64,000 nt of DNA from Ailurus styani (lineage: Eukaryota; Chordata; Mammalia; Carnivora; Ailuridae): NCBI GenBank assembly GCA_002007465.1, contig LNAC01000754.1:422418-486417 (forward strand). Direction: 5' to 3'. The position numbers and the translations under genes were made by a program. Position 1 is the stretch's first letter, and each line of letters begins with the position of its first letter. Under the pieces are notes generated by a model. The model did not search any database. It was not told the origin of the DNA and was given only the letters and a program-made list of their open reading frames with translations. Of the stretch, positions 59,468-64,000 are shown piece by piece.

Positions 59468-59886
59468 TTTAATCTTTGCCTATTAGCTTTTACCTGTTGT
59501 AAATCTTATATTGTTAAAAATCATGGCATATGTATAATTTTAATATTTAGTATGTTTACTTAATATTATATAATAAAAATCTTGCCATATTTCTCCTTCT
59601 CTTATATTATAGTTTTATTTGGTTACCATAAGAAATCATGATTATTTCCATAATGCCCAATATTTAGATTTTTATTTTTCTTTCTGCTATGTTAGTGGCT
59701 GCTAAAAAATATTTTGGAAGTCACTGCTCTAGATGATTTGTAGTGTCTTTTACATCTCCTACTTCCTATGATTTCATTTTTTATGGCCCAAGCCATAGTC
59801 CTGCCTTCCTTTCCTCTGTTCCTGGTTTTCGTTATTTTGTTTGTTTGTTTTGTTTTCATTTCCATTCCCTCCCTTCCTCTATCCAT
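59468..59886. other. AT-rich spacer
   Basis: Contains a short (TTTG)n run near 59,836-59,855. No gene. Confidence 0.5.
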
Positions 59887-59899
59887 CCACAAATATTTT

Positions 59900-60109
59900 T
59901 TTTCTTTTTTTAAAAGATTTTATTTATTTATTTGACAGAGGAAATGACAGTGAGAGAGAGAATACAAGCAAGGAGAGTGGGAAAGGGAGAAGCAGGCTCC
60001 CTGCTCAGCGGGGAGCAGGGAGCCCGATGCGGGGGCTCGATCCCAGGACTCTGGGCCAATGACCTGAGCTGAAGGCAGACGTTTAACGGACTGAGCCACC
60101 CAGGTGCCC
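59900..60109 (-). mobile_element. Can-SINE, full length
   Basis: Reverse-oriented SINE with duplication ccacaaatattt at 59887-59898 and ccacaagtattt at 60110-60121. The middle carries an extra 'ggggagcaggga' unit. Confidence 0.94.
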
Positions 60110-60408
60110 CCACAAGTATTTCTAAACTATAACTCTGGGCCTGATGCCGTTTTAGATACTGACTGAACTGGACCCCTTTAGACCAGTTAGAAGCAAGGAG
60201 AAGCTCCAGGCTGTTGCCTTCAAGGGGCTTCCTTATTTCGGAGACGTCTTTGGCACTGTGCCCCTTCTCTGACTGACGTGGAGCCTGAACCAGCCTTCAG
60301 TTTCCTCACTCAGCTGAATGCTGTGTTCTTGCCCAGCCTCTACCGTTTGCCCCTTTGGGATCTTTCTTAGTCTCTTGGTTATTGACTCAGCCTTATTCCT
60401 ACCTTACT
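60110..60408. other. Unique spacer before the L1
   Basis: GC-moderate unique DNA with no gene or repeat. Confidence 0.5.
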
Positions 60409-60701
60409 GTTTTTCTTTTCTTTCTTTCTCTTTTTTAATTAACATGTAATGTATTATTTGCTTCAGGGGTACAGGTCTGTGAATCATCAGTCTTACACAA
60501 TTCACAGCACTCAGCATAGCACATACCCTCTCTAATGTCCATAAGCCAGCCACCTTAACCTCCCGCCTTCCCCCCAGCATCCCTCAGTTTATTTCCTGAG
60601 ATCAAGGGTCTCTTATGGTTTGTCTCCCACCCTGGTCCCATCTAGTTTCATTTTTTTCCCTCCCCACCTCCCATGACCCCCTGTCCTGCCTCTCAAATTC
60701 C

Positions 60702-63700
60702 TCATATCAGAGAGATCATATGATAATTATCTTTCTCTGATTGACTTATTTCGCTCAGCATAATACCCTCTAGTTCCATCCACATCATTGCAAATGGCAA
60801 GATTTCATTTTTTGATGGCTGCATAGTATTCCATTGCATGTGCGTGTGTGTGCACGTGCACGTGCGTATGTGTGTATGCATGCCACATCCTCTTTATCCG
60901 TTCATCTGTTGATGGACATCTAGGTTCTTTCCATAGTTTGGCTATTGTGGACATTGCTGCTTTAAATGTTCAGGTGCAGTTGCCCCTGAGGATCACTACC
61001 TTTGTATCTTTAGGGTAAATACCCAGTAGTGCAAGTGCTGGGTCGTAGGGTAGCTCTATTTTTAACTTTTTGAGGAACCTCCATACTGTTTTCCAGAGTG
61101 GCTGCACAATCTTGCATTCCCACCAACAGTGTAGGAGGGTTCCCCTTTCTCTGCATCCTCGCCAACATTTGTCGTTTCCTGACTTGTTAATTTTAGCCAT
61201 TCTGACTGGTGTGAGGTGGTATCTCACTGTGGTTTTGATTTGTATTTCCCTGATCCCGAGTGATGTTGAGCACTTTCTGATGTGTCTGTTGGCCATTTGG
61301 ATGTCCTCTTTGCAGAAATATCTGTTCATGTCTTCTGCCCATTTCTTGATAGGATTATTTGTTCTTAGGGTATTGAGTTTGATAAGTTCTTTATAGATTT
61401 TGGATATTAGCCCTTTATCTGATATGTCATTTGCAAGTATCTTCTCCCATTCTGTTGGTTCTTTTGGTTTTGTTGACTGTTTCCTTTGCTGTGCAAAAGC
61501 TTTTGATCTTGATGAAGTCCCAATAGTTCATTTTTGCCCTTGCTTCCCTTGCCTTTGGTGATGTTGCTAGGAAGAAGTTGCTGCAGTTGAGGTTGAAGAG
61601 GTTTCTACATGTTCTCCTCAAGGATTTCAATGGATTCCTTTCTCACATTGAGATCTTTAATCTATTTTGAGTCTCTTTTTGTGTGTCATGTAAGGAAATG
61701 GTCCAGTTTCATTCTTCTGCATGTGGCTGTCCAATTTTTCAACACCATTTGTTGAAGAGACTGTCTTTTTCCCACTGGACATTCTTTCCTGCTTTGTCGA
61801 AGATGAGTTCACCATAGAGTTGAGGGTCTATTTCTGGGCTCTCTCATCTGTTCCATTGATCTCTGTGTCAGTTTTTGTGCCAGTACCATACTATCTTGAT
61901 AACTACAGCTTTGTAATAGAACTTGAAGTCTGGAATTGTGATGCTGCCAACTTTGGTTTCCTTTTTCAACATTCCTCTGGCTATTCAGGGTCTTTTCTGG
62001 TTCCATATAAATGTTAGGATTATTTGTTCCATTTCTTTGAGAAAAGTTAATGGTATCTTGATAGGGATTGCCTTAAATGTATAGATTGCTCTAAGTAGCA
62101 TAGATGTTTTTGCAATATTTTTTCTTCCCAATCCATGAGCATGGAACATTTTTCCATTTCTTTGTGTCTTCCTCAATTTCTTTCAGGAGTACTTTATAGT
62201 TTTCTGAGTACAGATGCTTTGCCTCTTTGGTTAGGTTTATTCCTAAGTATCTTATGGTTTTGGGTACAATTATAAATGGGATTGACTCCTCTATCTTTCT
62301 TCTGTCTTGCTGTTGGTGTATAGAAATGCAACTTATTTCTGTGCATTCATTTTATATCCTGATACTTTACTGAATTCCCGTACGAGCTCTAAAAGTTTTT
62401 GAGTGGAGTCTTTTGGGTTTCCCACATAAAGTATCATATCATCTGCAAAGAGTGAGAGTTTGAGTTCTTCTTTGCCAATTCGGATGTCTTTTATTTCTTT
62501 TTGTTGTCTGATTGCTGAGGCTAGGACTTCTAGTACTACTTTGAATAGCAGTGGTGATAGTGGACAGCCCTTCCGTGTTCCCGACCTTAGGGGAAAAGCT
62601 CTCAGTTTTCCCCCATTGAGAATGATTTTCGCTGTGGGTTTTTCATAGATGGCTTTGATGATAGTGAGGTATGTACCCTCTATGCCTACACTGTGAAGAG
62701 TTTTGATCAAGAAAGGATGCTGTACTTTGTCAAATGCTTTTTCAGCATCTATTGAGAGTATCACATGGTTCTTGTTCTTTCCCTTATTAATGTTTTATAT
62801 CACATTGATTGATTTGTGGATGTTGAACTAACCTTGCAGCCCAGGAATAAATCCCACTTGGTCATGGTGAATAATCCTTTTAATGTACTGTTGGATCCTA
62901 TCGGCTAGTATTTTGGTGAGAATTTTTGTATCTGTGTTCTTTGGGATATTTGTCTGTAATTCTCCTTTTTGATGGGTTTTCTCTTTGTCTGGTTTTGGGA
63001 TCAAGGTAATGCTGTCTTCATAAAATGAGTTTGGAAGTTTTCCTTCCATTTCTATTTTTTGGAATAGTTTCAGGAGAATAGGTATTAAATCTTCTTTAAA
63101 CGTTTGGTAGAATTCCCCTGGGAAGCCATCTGGCACTGGGTCCTTGTTTATTGGGAGATTTTTGATGACTGCTTCAATCTCCTCACTGGTTATGGTTCAG
63201 GTTTTCTCTTTCTTCCTGGTTCAGTTTTGGTAGTTTGTACGTCTCTAGGAATGCATCCATTTCTTTCAGATTGTCAAATTTGCTGGTGTATAGTTGCTCA
63301 TAATATGTTCTTATAATTGTATTTCTCTGGTGTTAGTTGTGATGTCTCCTCTTTCATTCATGATTCTATTAATTTGGGTCCTTTATCTTTTCTTTTGGAT
63401 AAGTCTGGCCAGGGGTTTATCAATCATATTGATTCTTTCAAGGAACCAGCTCCTATGTTGGTTGATTTGTTCTACTATTCTTTCTGTTTCTATTTCATTG
63501 ATTTCTGCTCTGATTGTTATTATTTCTCTTCTTGCGCTGGGTTTAGGCTTTCTTTTTTGTTCTTTCTCCAGCTCCTTTAGATGTGTGGTGAGGTTGTGTA
63601 CTTGAACCCTTTCTTGTTTCTTGAGAAAGGCTTATATTGCTATATACTTTCCTCTCAGGACTGCCTTTGCTGTGTCCCAAAGATTTTGAGCAGTTGTGTT

Positions 63701-64000
63701 TTCATTTATTTCCATGAATTTTTAAAAAATTCTTCTTTAATTTCCTGGTTGACCCATTCATTCTTTAGTAGGATGCTCTTTAGCCTCTAAGTATTTGAGT
63801 TATTTCCAACTTTCCTCTTGTGGTTGAGTTCTAGTTTCAAAGTATTATGGTCTGAAAATATGCAGGGAATGATCCCAGTCTTTTGGTACCAATTGAGTCC
63901 TGATTTGTGACCAGGGTGCGATCTATTCTGGAGAATGTTCCGTGTGCATTAGAGAAGAATATGTTTTCTCTTGCTTTGGGATGGAATGTTCTGATTACAT
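60702..64000 (-). pseudogene. L1 ORF2 (endonuclease end, reverse transcriptase, C-terminus), broken
   Basis: ORF2 makes the endonuclease/reverse transcriptase that copies L1 and, in trans, SINE RNAs. From the right edge inward I can follow the end of the endonuclease domain (HGTFSRIDR near 63,920), the RT finger region (62,828-63,136), the RT palm with the FADD active site at 62,438-62,449, and the cysteine-bearing C-terminal part (60,970-61,329). It is not intact: a one-base loss near 63,910, a frame break near 63,195, a stop at 62,795-62,797 and another at about 60,970. It should make no functional protein. Confidence 0.93.
60836..60883. repeat. 48-bp alternating purine-pyrimidine tract inside L1 ORF2
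   Basis: GT, GC and AT steps alternate without a break. The tract occupies the ORF2 C-terminal region that is normally a short TA/CA-rich run, so it probably expanded from that seed after insertion. Confidence 0.85.

Larger units (their letters stand above)
60409..64000 (-). mobile_element. Carnivore LINE-1, 3' 3.6 kb, runs off window
   Basis: Antisense L1. The poly-A side is the T/C-rich run at 60,409-60,436. The 3' UTR follows (its 'ttcaggggtacaggtctgtg' and 'ttcacagcactcagcatagc' are typical of carnivore L1), then ORF2 to the window edge. At least 3.59 kb is present and the 5' end lies outside, so full length cannot be judged. Confidence 0.95.

Noticed and set aside
1..64000. Prokaryotic-type systems (operons, CRISPR, phage defence, toxin-antitoxin)
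   Set aside because: The sequence is mammalian nuclear DNA; regular repeats are SINE-associated microsatellites, not spaced arrays, and no gene clusters exist.

Overview
This window is non-coding mammalian nuclear DNA from a carnivore. The diagnostic evidence is at least 16 copies of the tRNA-derived Can-SINE (SINEC), most bounded by visible target-site duplications, plus two LINE-1 insertions with the carnivore-type L1 3' end. Several SINEs carry the 'ttaaagcctctg' head variant, which I associate with caniform and especially mustelid genomes. That placement comes from memory and is softer than the carnivore call. I found no protein-coding gene, rRNA, functional tRNA, CRISPR array or operon. 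The longest open frames are 136-177 codons; they overlap repeats or purine-rich tracts and are about what chance gives in 64 kb read in six frames.

Layout. 1-9,100: unique AT-rich DNA with two complete SINEs, one MIR and one old LTR-like remnant. 9,100-18,440: unique DNA with several MIRs, a short 5'-truncated L1 (11,341-11,471), an old L1M 3' end (13,250-13,760) and another ancient repeat. 18,440-22,300: the repeat-rich part. It holds a 71-bp purine-pyrimidine alternating tract and an ancient LINE-like body invaded by three SINEs, two of them nested, followed by a SINE with a CTG/CTT tail. 22,300-36,400: MIRs, an L2, a MaLR/MLT1-like LTR, scattered SINEs and several repeat-free blocks that look like conserved non-coding elements. 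36,400-57,700: about 21.3 kb with no recognisable SINE or young L1. It contains most of the GC-rich/CpG patches and conserved-looking blocks. 57,700-64,000: SINEs return, and the window ends inside a long antisense L1 (60,409-64,000) with a decayed ORF2 that still shows the reverse-transcriptase active site.

Interpretation. The simplest reading is an intergenic or deep intronic gene-desert landscape, possibly the regulatory neighbourhood of a developmental gene: a young-repeat-poor core, repeat-free AT-rich blocks with homeodomain, POU and SOX-like motifs, and small CpG clusters. This is inferred from sequence texture only, since no alignment was possible. The neighbouring gene cannot be named from this window. 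I see no sign of a previously undescribed genetic system. The most checkable observations are the SINE-free zone, the SINE strand bias, the purine-pyrimidine tract and the candidate enhancer blocks.
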